Assembly (NCBI GenBank): GCA_937951455.1
Contig: CALFBU010000312.1
Location: forward strand, 1 to 11,999
DNA from: an uncultured Rhizobiaceae group bacterium
GTDB taxonomy: Bacteria; Pseudomonadota; Alphaproteobacteria; Rhizobiales; Rhizobiaceae
DNA: 11,999 nucleotides
Reading direction: 5' to 3'
This document shows, piece by piece, positions 1-5,990 of this stretch (within the stretch, counting starts at the first letter, position 1; the number at the start of each line of letters is the position of its first letter). Both the position numbers and the translations under genes were made by a program. Below the pieces are notes generated by a model. That model was given only the letters and a program-made list of their open reading frames with translations, was not told where the DNA came from and did no database searches.

Positions 1-1
1 C

Positions 2-361
2 GCACTATCTGATGTAATCGCAACCATGAACCAGATACCGCAGGAACTTCCCTGTATCTTTCTCACTACATCGCCATCCTATGACAAAGCTACCAATGAC
101 ATCAGATGGAAAGCGCAGGCAAACATCAAACGCGCATTTCAAGAATCATCAAGCCGCTGCAGTTTCGTCGAAGGTTTCACAGCAGAAACAATAGCCGCAG
201 CTCAAGGCAATAAGAATTTCTTTAAAACCAATGATCAAGGTGAGGTGACGGATATACACCACCCCAATCTGGAAGCTGCCCGCACATTTTTTGAGATTAA
301 AAAAGAAGATTTGGCGAAAGCAGTTTTGGAACAACTTGAGGGGGCTGATGTCGGTTCGTAA
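2..361 (+). CDS. C-terminal part of a gene entering from the left, possibly SGNH/GDSL-hydrolase-like
   Basis: The reading frame is open from the window edge through a Met codon at 26 to TAA at 359-361. No ribosome-binding site precedes that Met, so I treat it as internal and the gene as truncated by the window. From that Met the visible part is 111 residues. It contains a TTSPSYD stretch and, near the C terminus, T-D-I-H-H-P-N. A D-x-x-H pair followed by P-N resembles block V (catalytic Asp/His) of SGNH/GDSL hydrolases, but the nucleophilic Ser block would lie outside the window. The family is therefore an inference from one short motif, and it could be an unrelated hypothetical protein. It ends in a Glu/Lys-rich helix. 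It converges with the tRNA genes on the minus strand and is unlikely to belong to the nuo operon. Confidence 0.6.
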   Translation, partial: ALSDVIATMNQIPQELPCIFLTTSPSYDKATNDIRWKAQANIKRAFQESSSRCSFVEGFTAETIAAAQGNKNFFKTNDQGEVTDIHHPNLEAARTFFEIKKEDLAKAVLEQLEGADVGS

Positions 362-422
362 ATTACTACAAGGGAATTTATACAATATGGGTTTGTTTAT
401 TGAGATTTCGTTTGATATTTAA

Positions 423-461
423 TGGTGGGTGATGACAGGATCGAACCGCTGACCCGAGTTG
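423..461 (-). pseudogene. Decayed partial tRNA-Val copy (3' half)
   Basis: Positions 423-454 match 569-600 of the intact tRNA-Val at 30 of 32 bases, covering CCA, discriminator, 3' acceptor strand and T arm. After that, positions 455-461 (cgagttg) match 614-620 of the tRNA, as if 13 bases covering the anticodon region (601-613) had been deleted. The D arm and 5' acceptor strand are not recognisable. One of the two substitutions turns a T-stem pair into A-C, so folding would be weakened. This is either the remnant of a tandem tRNA-Val duplication or the short copy left by an element that once integrated into the tRNA 3' end. The match itself is directly seen; the origin is inferred. Confidence 0.75.
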
Positions 462-478
462 TTTTTGGAGAAAACAAC
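458..478. repeat. Perfect 8-bp inverted repeat (hairpin)
   Basis: gttgtttt (458-465) and aaaacaac (471-478) are exact reverse complements around a 5-base loop (tggag). It lies at the broken end of the tRNA-Val remnant. The stem is AT-rich and has no clean T-tract on either side, so it is a poor intrinsic terminator. It may be a footprint of the event that disrupted the tRNA copy, or chance. Confidence 0.45.
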
Positions 479-568
479 GCAGATGCTGACAAACAAATTT
501 TCGAAGAAAAAATATTGAGAAGCATTACGTCGCTTGGATTTATGTATTAAGCGTGATTTAGTTTTGAA

Positions 569-644
569 TGGTGGGTGATGACGGGATCGAACCGCCGACC
601 TACTCGGTGTAAACGAGTTGCTCTCCCAGCTGAGCTAATCACCC
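569..644 (-). tRNA. tRNA-Val (anticodon UAC)
   Basis: Read on the minus strand from 644, the sequence begins GGGTGAT and ends ATCACCC-A-CCA, giving a perfect 7-bp acceptor stem with encoded CCA. The D arm (AGCTCAGCTGGGAGAGC) and T loop (TTCGATC) are canonical. The anticodon stem is ACTCG/CGAGT around the loop TTTACAC, so the anticodon is UAC, which reads valine codons. It is 76 nt long. It follows tRNA-Asp on the same strand after a 68-nt spacer and is probably co-transcribed with it. A broken copy of its 3' half lies 107 nt beyond its 3' end. Confidence 0.97.
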
Positions 645-712
645 ATCTAAGGGAAAAAATACGAAGCCGTATCTTTAGTGTGTCATCCATTTAAACCACT
701 GGAAGGTAAAAA

Positions 713-789
713 TGGCGCGAGTGACGAGACTTGAACTCGCGACCCTCGGCGTGACAGGCCGATACTCTAACCAACTGAGCTACACCCGC
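713..789 (-). tRNA. tRNA-Asp (anticodon GUC)
   Basis: Read on the minus strand from 789, the gene starts GCGGGTG, which pairs with CACTCGC (one G-U pair) before discriminator G and encoded CCA. The D arm (AGCTCAGTTGG) is canonical, the anticodon stem is TCGGC/GCCGA and the loop CTGTCAC gives anticodon GUC for aspartate. The T loop is TTCAAGT. It is 77 nt long. It is the promoter-proximal tRNA of the Asp-Val pair and is divergent from the nuo operon. Confidence 0.97.
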
Positions 790-823
790 GTATGTTTCGC
801 AAATCAATGCGGAACGTTGGAAT

Positions 824-852
824 GAATTACGGTCTCGAGCGCTTCAAGTCAA
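824..852 (-). promoter_or_regulatory. Candidate promoter for the tRNA-Asp/tRNA-Val pair
   Basis: On the minus strand TTGACT (847-852) stands 17 nt upstream of TAATTC (824-829), about 35 nt before the tRNA-Asp 5' end. The -35 box is good and the -10 box is weak. An alternative is the exact TATAAT on the minus strand at 880-885, but it lacks a recognisable -35 box and would give a longer leader. Confidence 0.35.
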
Positions 853-869
853 GCATGATAATGCGATAT

Positions 870-898
870 TTGAAAAAATATTATACTATCGTTATTCT
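870..898 (+). promoter_or_regulatory. Candidate sigma-70-type promoter for the nuo operon
   Basis: TTGAAA (870-875) and TATTCT (893-898) are separated by 17 nt on the plus strand, in an AT-rich stretch. This would start transcription near 905 and leave a leader of about 110 nt before nuoA. Another -10-like box, TATACT (882-887), lacks a partner. This is the only gap upstream of nuoA large enough for the operon promoter, but the exact boxes are a guess from consensus. Confidence 0.35.
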
Positions 899-936
899 GA
901 CCAATATGACGCGGGTTTGGACTTGCGATTTTAGGC

Positions 937-951
937 GAGGTACGATACCTC
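937..951. repeat. Perfect 6-bp inverted repeat in the nuoA leader
   Basis: gaggta (937-942) and tacctc (946-951) are exact reverse complements around a 3-base centre (cga). It lies about 70 nt before the nuoA start, downstream of the candidate promoter. It could form a small RNA hairpin in the leader or serve as a dimeric regulator's operator. There is no direct evidence for either. Confidence 0.4.
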
Positions 952-1004
952 AACCCTTAGGAAGATAAGTGTTTCGTAATCGGTTTTATATGAAGCATTC
1001 AAAC

Positions 1005-1010
1005 AGGAGA
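1005..1010 (+). promoter_or_regulatory. Ribosome-binding site fixing the GTG start of nuoA
   Basis: AGGAGA lies 7 nt before the GTG codon at 1018. This supports the non-ATG start over an out-of-frame ATG upstream. Confidence 0.75.
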
Positions 1011-1017
1011 CAATTTC

Positions 1018-1383
1018 GTGGAACTTGTTTTACAGGAATACCTGCCCGTTATTATTTTTATGGGTCTATGCCTGGTAATCGGCATAGCCTTGGCAGCAGC
1101 ACCTTTTATGGTGGCTTACCGAGCGCCAGATGCAGAAAAACTTTCAGCATATGAATGTGGCTTCAATGCATTTGATGATTCCCGCATGAAATTTGATGTG
1201 CGCTTTTATCTCGTAGCGATTCTTTTCATCATCTTTGATTTGGAAGTGGCGTTTCTGTTCCCTTGGGCTGTTAGCTTTGGAACATTGGGCTGGATGGGTT
1301 TTATATCCATGATGCTGTTTTTGGGAATTCTCACAGTTGGTTTTATCTACGAATGGAAAAAAGGTGCGCTTGAGTGGGATTAA
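1018..1383 (+). CDS. nuoA: NADH-quinone oxidoreductase subunit A
   Basis: NuoA (ND3) is a small membrane subunit of complex I, next to NuoH at the junction of the membrane and peripheral arms. The 121-residue length is typical. Three hydrophobic helices are visible (about residues 8-30, 62-83 and 92-112). The loop after the first holds Y-E-C-G-F-N (45-50). Its Cys47 corresponds to the ND3 loop cysteine that marks the active/deactive transition in mitochondrial enzymes. F-D-L-E (73-76) is the conserved acidic site in helix 2. The start is GTG at 1018, chosen because AGGAGA (1005-1010) precedes it by 7 nt and the N terminus then matches the family. It is the first gene of the operon, and a 40-nt gap separates it from nuoB. 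Confidence 0.96.
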   Translation: MELVLQEYLPVIIFMGLCLVIGIALAAAPFMVAYRAPDAEKLSAYECGFNAFDDSRMKFDVRFYLVAILFIIFDLEVAFLFPWAVSFGTLGWMGFISMMLFLGILTVGFIYEWKKGALEWD

Positions 1384-1423
1384 GTCTCACAGGACAAGTT
1401 AAACCAGATACGGATAGTTTTAA

Positions 1424-1999
1424 ATGAGCGACGGCACAACAACACTGATTGCACCTCAACCAAAAGGCATTTTGGATCCAAAAACCGGCCAGCCAATCGG
1501 TAGTGATAATCCTTATTTCATGGACATTAACAATGAGCTTGCTGATAAAGGATTCATAGTTACATCAACTGATGATCTGATTAATTGGGCAAGAACGGGT
1601 TCGCTCATGTGGATGACGTTTGGTCTTGCATGTTGTGCAGTTGAAATGATGCATATGGCGATGCCGCGGTATGACGCTGAGCGGTTTGGCATTGCCCCGC
1701 GTGCTTCGCCTCGCCAATCTGACGTAATGATTGTTGCGGGAACGCTGACAAACAAAATGGCACCAGCGCTTCGTAAGGTTTACGACCAAATGCCGGAACC
1801 ACGTTATGTGATCTCAATGGGGTCATGCGCAAACGGTGGCGGTTATTACCATTATTCATATTCAGTAGTGCGCGGCTGTGACCGCATTGTGCCGGTCGAT
1901 ATTTATGTGCCCGGTTGTCCGCCAACTGCGGAAGCGCTTTTGTATGGTGTCATGCTGCTACAAAAGAAAATCCGCCGCACTGGCACGATTGAGCGATAG
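1424..1999 (+). CDS. nuoB: NADH-quinone oxidoreductase subunit B (N2 cluster subunit)
   Basis: NuoB (PSST) carries the terminal 4Fe-4S cluster N2, which passes electrons to quinone. Adjacent Cys70 and Cys71 in G-L-A-C-C-A-V-E, Cys135 in S-M-G-S-C-A, and Cys165 in V-P-G-C-P-P are the four expected ligands. The Arg/Pro-rich segment at 88-98 and the N-G-G-G-Y-Y stretch near 137-142 are also family features. Length is 191 residues, with about 50 residues before the conserved core, a little longer than the shortest family members. The ATG at 1424 is the first in frame. Its ribosome-binding site is weak, so a later start (for example Met33) cannot be fully excluded. nuoC begins 8 nt after the stop. 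Confidence 0.97.
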   Translation: MSDGTTTLIAPQPKGILDPKTGQPIGSDNPYFMDINNELADKGFIVTSTDDLINWARTGSLMWMTFGLACCAVEMMHMAMPRYDAERFGIAPRASPRQSDVMIVAGTLTNKMAPALRKVYDQMPEPRYVISMGSCANGGGYYHYSYSVVRGCDRIVPVDIYVPGCPPTAEALLYGVMLLQKKIRRTGTIER

Positions 2000-2007
2000 G
2001 GGCAGAT

Positions 2008-2634
2008 ATGAGTGACGCAATCGAACAAACTGATCTAAACCCGCTGGAAGCGATTGCATCTGTCATTTCAACAGATGCATCAAATCACATAAGCCGTATC
2101 ACTACGGATTACAATGAACTGACAGTGCATACATCACATGAGGATATTGTATCGCTGATGCGTTTTCTTCGTGATGACAAGCGCATGCAGTTTATATCTT
2201 TCATCGATGTATGCGGTGTAGATTACCCCGGCAATGAAAAGCGCTTTGAGGTTGTTTATCATTTGTTGAGCCCAAAACAGAATGCTCGCATTCGCGTTAA
2301 ACTTACAACAGGCGATGAAACACCAGTACCTAGCATTACAGGCGTTTTCCCTGGCGCGGACTGGTTTGAGCGTGAAGCTTATGACATGTACGGCATCTTG
2401 TTCACAGGCCATCCGGACTTGCGCAGAATTTTGACGGATTATGGCTTCGACGGTCATCCGCTAAGAAAAGATTTCCCGCTGACAGGCTATGTGGAAGTAC
2501 GTTACGATGATGAAGCAAAGCGTGTTGTCTATGAACCTGTGGAATTGAGACAGGAATTTCGTGATTTTGATTATGAAAGCCCATGGGAAGGTGCAGACTA
2601 TGTCCTTCCGGGCGATGAAAAGGCTGGTTCATAA
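2008..2634 (+). CDS. nuoC: NADH-quinone oxidoreductase subunit C (30-kDa subunit)
   Basis: NuoC is the 30-kDa peripheral-arm subunit. It has no cofactor and packs against NuoD. The 208-residue protein has the complete family signature at about 121-161: E-R-E-x-x-D-M-Y-G-I, then G-H-P-D-L-R-R-I-L, then [10 protein letters not shown]. The C-terminal tail contains the usual F-R-x-F-D-Y segment. It is a stand-alone gene, not the NuoCD fusion of enterobacteria. A purine-rich ribosome-binding site (AGGGGCAG) precedes the ATG. The stop codon shares one base with the nuoD start, implying translational coupling. Confidence 0.97.
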   Translation: MSDAIEQTDLNPLEAIASVISTDASNHISRITTDYNELTVHTSHEDIVSLMRFLRDDKRMQFISFIDVCGVDYPGNEKRFEVVYHLLSPKQNARIRVKLTTGDETPVPSITGVFPGADWFEREAYDMYGILFTGHPDLRRILTDYGFDGHPLRKDFPLTGYVEVRYDDEAKRVVYEPVELRQEFRDFDYESPWEGADYVLPGDEKAGS

Positions 2635-3824
2635 TGGGTGAACATAACGTCAGAAATTTTAACATCAACTTCGGACCTCAACACCCGGCGGCACACGGTG
2701 TGTTGCGTTTGGTACTTGAGCTGGATGGTGAGGTTGTGGAGCGCGTTGATCCGCATATCGGGCTTTTGCACCGTGGTACGGAAAAACTAATCGAGCACAA
2801 GACATACTTGCAAGCGATTCCGTATTTTGATCGCCTTGATTACGTGTCCCCGATGAACCAGGAACATGCTTTTGCCATGGCAGTTGAAAAGCTTGCTGGT
2901 ATTGAAGTGCCTCGTCGTGGACAGCTCATTCGCGTTCTTTATTCAGAAATTGGCAGAATTCTTTCGCATTTGCTGAACATTACAACGCAAGCCATGGACG
3001 TAGGTGCTTTGACACCGCCACTTTGGGGCTTTGAAGAGCGCGAAAAATTGATGATTTTCTATGAGCGCGTTTGTGGCGCTCGTCTACACGCCGCCTATTT
3101 CCGTCCAGGCGGCGTGCATCAGGATCTACCAGACGGTTTATTGGATGATATTGACGCTTGGTGTGATCCATTCTTGAGTGTCGTTGATGATATCGATCAA
3201 CTTTTGACGGATAACCGTATTTTCAAACAGCGTAATGTGGATATCGGCATTGTAAGTCTCGACGATGCTTGGGCTTGGGGCTTCTCAGGTGTCATGGTTC
3301 GTGGTTCTGGTGCTGCATGGGATTTGCGCAAGTCACAACCCTATGAGTGCTACGAAGAAATGGAATTTGATATTCCTGTTGGTAAAAACTGCGATAATTA
3401 TGATCGTTATCTCATTCGCATGGAAGAAATGCGCCAGTCTGTACGCATCATGAAGCAGTGTATTGCCAAAATGCGTGAGCCAGAAGGACAGGGGCCAGTA
3501 TCATCAACAGATGGCAAAGTAGTTCCACCAAAACGTGATGAGATGAAACGCTCTATGGAAGCCCTTATCCATCACTTCAAGCTTTATACAGAAGGCTACA
3601 GAGTTCCTGAAGGCGAAGTCTACTGTGCAGTCGAAGCACCAAAAGGCGAGTTCGGTGTTTTCCTGGTCTCCGATGGTTCCAATAAACCTTATCGCTGTAA
3701 ATTACGTGCGCCAGGCTATGCCCACCTTCAAGCCATGGATTTCATGTGTCGTGGTCACTTGTTGGCTGATGTATCTGCGGTACTAGGTTCTCTCGATATT
3801 GTGTTTGGAGAAGTTGACCGTTGA
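2634..3824 (+). CDS. nuoD: NADH-quinone oxidoreductase subunit D (49-kDa subunit)
   Basis: NuoD (49-kDa) builds the quinone-binding pocket with NuoB. Length is 396 residues, standard for a separate NuoD. It opens with G-P-Q-H-P-A-A-H-G (14-22). His21, the second His, and Tyr70 in D-R-L-D-Y-V-S-P correspond to the His/Tyr pair that contacts the quinone head group in studied enzymes (bovine His59/Tyr108, by spacing). G-L-L-H-R-G-T-E-K (43-51) and the C-terminal F-G-E-V-D-R are hallmarks of the family. No truncation is seen. The ATG overlaps the nuoC stop by one base. The gene's own TGA overlaps the TTG start of the next gene, a lipoprotein not normally part of complex I. Confidence 0.98.
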   Translation: MGEHNVRNFNINFGPQHPAAHGVLRLVLELDGEVVERVDPHIGLLHRGTEKLIEHKTYLQAIPYFDRLDYVSPMNQEHAFAMAVEKLAGIEVPRRGQLIRVLYSEIGRILSHLLNITTQAMDVGALTPPLWGFEEREKLMIFYERVCGARLHAAYFRPGGVHQDLPDGLLDDIDAWCDPFLSVVDDIDQLLTDNRIFKQRNVDIGIVSLDDAWAWGFSGVMVRGSGAAWDLRKSQPYECYEEMEFDIPVGKNCDNYDRYLIRMEEMRQSVRIMKQCIAKMREPEGQGPVSSTDGKVVPPKRDEMKRSMEALIHHFKLYTEGYRVPEGEVYCAVEAPKGEFGVFLVSDGSNKPYRCKLRAPGYAHLQAMDFMCRGHLLADVSAVLGSLDIVFGEVDR

Positions 3825-4276
3825 GGAAATTCCTGAGCCCAGTTCTGTTTGCTACTTTTTTGGCTGCTTGCGTATCATCGGACGTAGGTCCAAATGCGCC
3901 AACAGCTGAGTTCAAGGCAAAGGAACAGTTGGCTGTCAAAAACCAGATGTGTGCATTCGAGCCACATCCTGAAGGAAAACAATCACCTTGTGCGCATTTG
4001 ATTCAAAATCGAGTACTGTTTGGCCGCATATTTGCACCCCCAACTTTGGGTGGCCTTGATGAAGGTGAAAAAATAAGAGGTCGTCGCATTACAACAAAAT
4101 TCATTGTTGAGGCAGCATCCAAAATTAGGCAGTGCCGTCGCGTGCCGCTAGAAAATACAATTAACATAATTCGTGATGTTAAAATTGCGGGTGGAACATA
4201 TTTGCTAAAAGGTACTGCACCTTTATCAGAAGAAAATTCTTCCTGTTTTTTAACACCAGACCAAGAAAGTTCATAA
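3821..4276 (+). CDS. Small predicted lipoprotein inserted between nuoD and nuoE
   Basis: I do not recognise the family. The 151-residue product starts with a short basic end (M-R-K), a hydrophobic stretch and a lipobox L-A-A-C with the lipidated Cys at residue 17, as cleaved by signal peptidase II. The residue after Cys is Val, not Asp, so outer-membrane sorting is plausible. The mature part is hydrophilic and has four further cysteines (44, 57, 105, 142), enough for two disulfides in the periplasm. The start is TTG at 3821, overlapping the nuoD TGA. GGAG (3807-3810) lies 10 nt upstream, the next in-frame Met is residue 43, and only this start gives the signal peptide. nuoE starts 3 nt after its stop. 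The position implies co-expression with complex I, while the predicted location is the periplasmic side. Function unknown. Confidence 0.85.
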   Translation: MRKFLSPVLFATFLAACVSSDVGPNAPTAEFKAKEQLAVKNQMCAFEPHPEGKQSPCAHLIQNRVLFGRIFAPPTLGGLDEGEKIRGRRITTKFIVEAASKIRQCRRVPLENTINIIRDVKIAGGTYLLKGTAPLSEENSSCFLTPDQESS

Positions 4277-4279
4277 GTA

Positions 4280-5242
4280 ATGTCTGTTCGTCGTTTAGCT
4301 GATGATAATGTGCAACCTGCGAAGTTTGCCTTTAATCGCTCTAATACATCAGTAGTCAAAGGGTGGATTAAAAAATATCCGAAAGACCGCAAGGCTTCGG
4401 CTGTTATTCCTTTGCTCATGATTGCTCAGGAACAAGATGGTTGGGTAACAAAAGCTTCTATTGAGCATATCGCTGAGATGCTTGAAATGCCTTATATTCG
4501 CGTGCTTGAAGTCGCAACCTTTTACACGCAATTTATGCTTCAACCTGTAGGCACAAAAGCGCACATTCAAGTGTGTGGCACAACGCCTTGCATGTTGCGT
4601 GGTTCAGAAGAATTGATGAAGGTTTGCAAATTAAAAATCAATGAAAAGCAGTTTGAAACCAATGCAGATGGTACGCTGTCTTGGGAAGAGGTTGAATGTC
4701 AGGGTGCATGTGTGAATGCACCAATGGTCATGATTTTCAAGGATACTTACGAAGACCTGACTTCTGAACGGCTTGAAGAAATTATCGATGCATTTGAAGC
4801 AGGCAAGGGCGATAGCATTGCCGTTGGCACACAAATCGACCGAATATATTCTGCACCCGCAGGTGGCCTTACATCGCTTAAGAGTGAACCCGTTAAGGCA
4901 AAACAAAAAGCAGCGACTTCTTCTAAAAAGTCGGCAGCTAAACCAGCGGCAAAGAAAACAGCTGCAAAAGCTGCGCCAAAGAAATCAGCTGCAAAAACAG
5001 CCGGTCCTGTACGTTTGAAGAAACCTGAGGGCAAGGCTGATGATCTCAAGCTGATTTCAGGTGTGGGTCCAAAATTGGAAAAAACGCTCAACACATTGGG
5101 CTTTTGGCATTTCTCACAAATTGCAAAGTGGAAAAAATCCGATGTTGCAATTGTTGATAATGAATTATCATTCAAGGGGCGGATTGATCGCGACGACTGG
5201 ATTGCGCAAGCCAAAAAACTGGCAAAACAGTCGAAATCTTAA
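4280..5242 (+). CDS. nuoE: NADH-quinone oxidoreductase subunit E with Lys/Ala linker and C-terminal HhH domain
   Basis: NuoE (24-kDa) has a thioredoxin-like fold carrying the 2Fe-2S cluster N1a beside NuoF. Residues 1 to about 185 are the standard subunit, with ligands Cys99, Cys104 (C-x4-C) and Cys140, Cys144 (C-x3-C). Ordinary NuoE proteins stop near there. This one is 320 residues long. Residues 205-240 are a low-complexity Lys/Ala/Pro linker resembling histone H1 tails. Residues about 253-316 form a helix-hairpin-helix domain with the hairpin I-S-G-V-G-P-K-L-E-K. From memory, similar C-terminal extensions occur in NuoE of Rhizobiales. HhH domains usually bind nucleic acid nonspecifically or act in protein contacts, and which applies here is unknown. 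The domain is nearly duplicated in the next gene, which begins 24 nt downstream. Confidence 0.96.
   Translation: MSVRRLADDNVQPAKFAFNRSNTSVVKGWIKKYPKDRKASAVIPLLMIAQEQDGWVTKASIEHIAEMLEMPYIRVLEVATFYTQFMLQPVGTKAHIQVCGTTPCMLRGSEELMKVCKLKINEKQFETNADGTLSWEEVECQGACVNAPMVMIFKDTYEDLTSERLEEIIDAFEAGKGDSIAVGTQIDRIYSAPAGGLTSLKSEPVKAKQKAATSSKKSAAKPAAKKTAAKAAPKKSAAKTAGPVRLKKPEGKADDLKLISGVGPKLEKTLNTLGFWHFSQIAKWKKSDVAIVDNELSFKGRIDRDDWIAQAKKLAKQSKS
4892..4999 (+). repeat. Low-complexity Lys/Ala-coding linker in nuoE
   Basis: This encodes NuoE residues 205-240, made almost entirely of Lys, Ala, Pro, Ser and Thr with repeated A-A-K units. It separates the 2Fe-2S domain from the HhH domain and resembles the longer linker at 5570-5731 in the next gene. 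It is probably a flexible, positively charged tether. Confidence 0.8.
5000..5230 (+). repeat. HhH-domain direct repeat, copy 1 (in nuoE)
   Basis: This 231-bp segment (NuoE residues 241-317) aligns without gaps to 5732-5962. By hand count 178 of 231 bases and 69 of 77 encoded residues are identical. Of the 69 conserved residues, 35 use a different codon. The copies are therefore an old duplication held constant at the protein level. Confidence 0.9.
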
Positions 5243-5253
5243 ACTAAGGGCTT

Positions 5254-5258
5254 GGAGG
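5254..5258 (+). promoter_or_regulatory. Ribosome-binding site fixing the ATG start at 5267
   Basis: GGAGG lies 8 nt before ATG 5267. An in-frame TTG at 5252 overlaps this site and would put the Shine-Dalgarno sequence inside the coding region, so the ATG is preferred. Confidence 0.85.
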
Positions 5259-5266
5259 TAACTAAA

Positions 5267-5971
5267 ATGAATACAGAAAACGATAACAACTCAGCATTTC
5301 AAATGGGCAGTATTTTTGCTGGTCTACTGGCAGCAGGTGCAACTTGGTATTTGCTATCGCCACTTCTATCAAATATTCCGCTTGTGATCTTATCAATTTT
5401 CATCTTTGCGGTAACAGCTTGGGGAATTTATGAAGCTTTTGCTGGATATGACTCTTCCAGTAAAGAACAAACAGAAGTTTTCGGTGAAAAGGCTGTTAAT
5501 CCAAGTGTATCTAAAATGGGTCTTACAGATCGTGATGCTTGGGGCAGTGTTTCCGAAGAAAAAACTGTTCCTGCAAAGCCAACATTTGCAAAAACAACAA
5601 CAAAAGCAGCTGCACCGAAAGTAGCAGCAAAGAAAACGCCTGCAAAACCAGCCGCTAAAAAGACAGCTGCCAAAACAACAAAGGCAACGGCAAAGAAAAC
5701 TGCTGCTCCAAAAAAAGCAGCGGCAAAGAAGGCAGGCCCAGTTCGCTTGAAAAAGGCAAAAGGCAAGGCTGATGATTTAAAACTGATTTCAGGTGTTGGT
5801 CCCAAGCTTGAGAAGACTCTTAACGGTTTGGGCTTCTGGCACTTTTCACAAATCGCTGACTGGAAAAAGGCAGACGTAGCAATTGTTGACGATGAATTGT
5901 CTTTCAAAGGCCGCATCGAGCGTGACGACTGGATTAAACAAGCCAAAAAACTGGCAAAGCAAAAGGCTTAG
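5267..5971 (+). CDS. Two-helix membrane protein with H1-like Lys/Ala linker and HhH domain
   Basis: This is a 234-residue protein of unknown function between nuoE and nuoF. The architecture is clear. A short polar N terminus is followed by two hydrophobic helices (about 12-34 and 36-58) joined by a very short loop, a polar segment (60-100), a Lys/Ala/Pro/Thr-rich linker (102-155), and an HhH domain (about 168-231). With two helices, both ends should face the same side. The highly basic tail suggests the cytoplasm. The HhH domain is 69/77 identical to the NuoE C terminus over residues 156-232. The gene may have arisen by copying the nuoE 3' end onto a membrane anchor. It could hold NuoE or the peripheral arm near the membrane, assist assembly, or tether nucleic acid. 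None of these is shown. nuoF follows after 19 nt. Confidence 0.9.
   Translation: MNTENDNNSAFQMGSIFAGLLAAGATWYLLSPLLSNIPLVILSIFIFAVTAWGIYEAFAGYDSSSKEQTEVFGEKAVNPSVSKMGLTDRDAWGSVSEEKTVPAKPTFAKTTTKAAAPKVAAKKTPAKPAAKKTAAKTTKATAKKTAAPKKAAAKKAGPVRLKKAKGKADDLKLISGVGPKLEKTLNGLGFWHFSQIADWKKADVAIVDDELSFKGRIERDDWIKQAKKLAKQKA
5570..5731 (+). repeat. Low-complexity Lys/Ala-coding linker in the membrane HhH gene
   Basis: This encodes residues 102-155, with repeated A-A-K-K-T and A-K-T units and almost no acidic residues. It is longer than the equivalent linker in NuoE. The composition is like histone H1 or AlgP-type tails, which are generally disordered and bind polyanions. Confidence 0.8.
5732..5962 (+). 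repeat. HhH-domain direct repeat, copy 2 (in the membrane HhH gene)
   Basis: This is the second copy of the segment at 5000-5230. The eight amino-acid differences are P/A, E/K, T/G, K/D, S/A, N/D, D/E and A/K. The longest identical stretch is about 20 bases close to the 3' end. Both copies end in a Lys-rich helix just before the stop codon. Confidence 0.9.
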
Positions 5972-5990
5972 TTAGAGCCGAGGTAAAAGA

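Noticed and set aside
969..1154. ATG-started frame overlapping the nuoA start in another frame
   Set aside because: It overlaps nuoA out of frame, has no recognisable domain, and the nuoA GTG start has a good ribosome-binding site.
4747..5214. Long open frame on the minus strand opposite the nuoE 3' end, rich in Ala and Phe
   Set aside because: It is the mirror of the Lys/Ala-coding low-complexity linker and HhH domain. A similar mirror frame exists opposite the second copy (5428-5946). No ribosome-binding site or independent support was seen.
5252..5266. TTG start for the membrane HhH protein
   Set aside because: The TTG overlaps the Shine-Dalgarno GGAGG at 5254-5258. The ATG at 5267 has ideal spacing from it.
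4892..5731. Repeat-rich region considered as a CRISPR array or tandem DNA repeat
   Set aside because: The repetition is coding low complexity (Lys/Ala) plus one dispersed domain duplication. There are no regular repeats with unique spacers.
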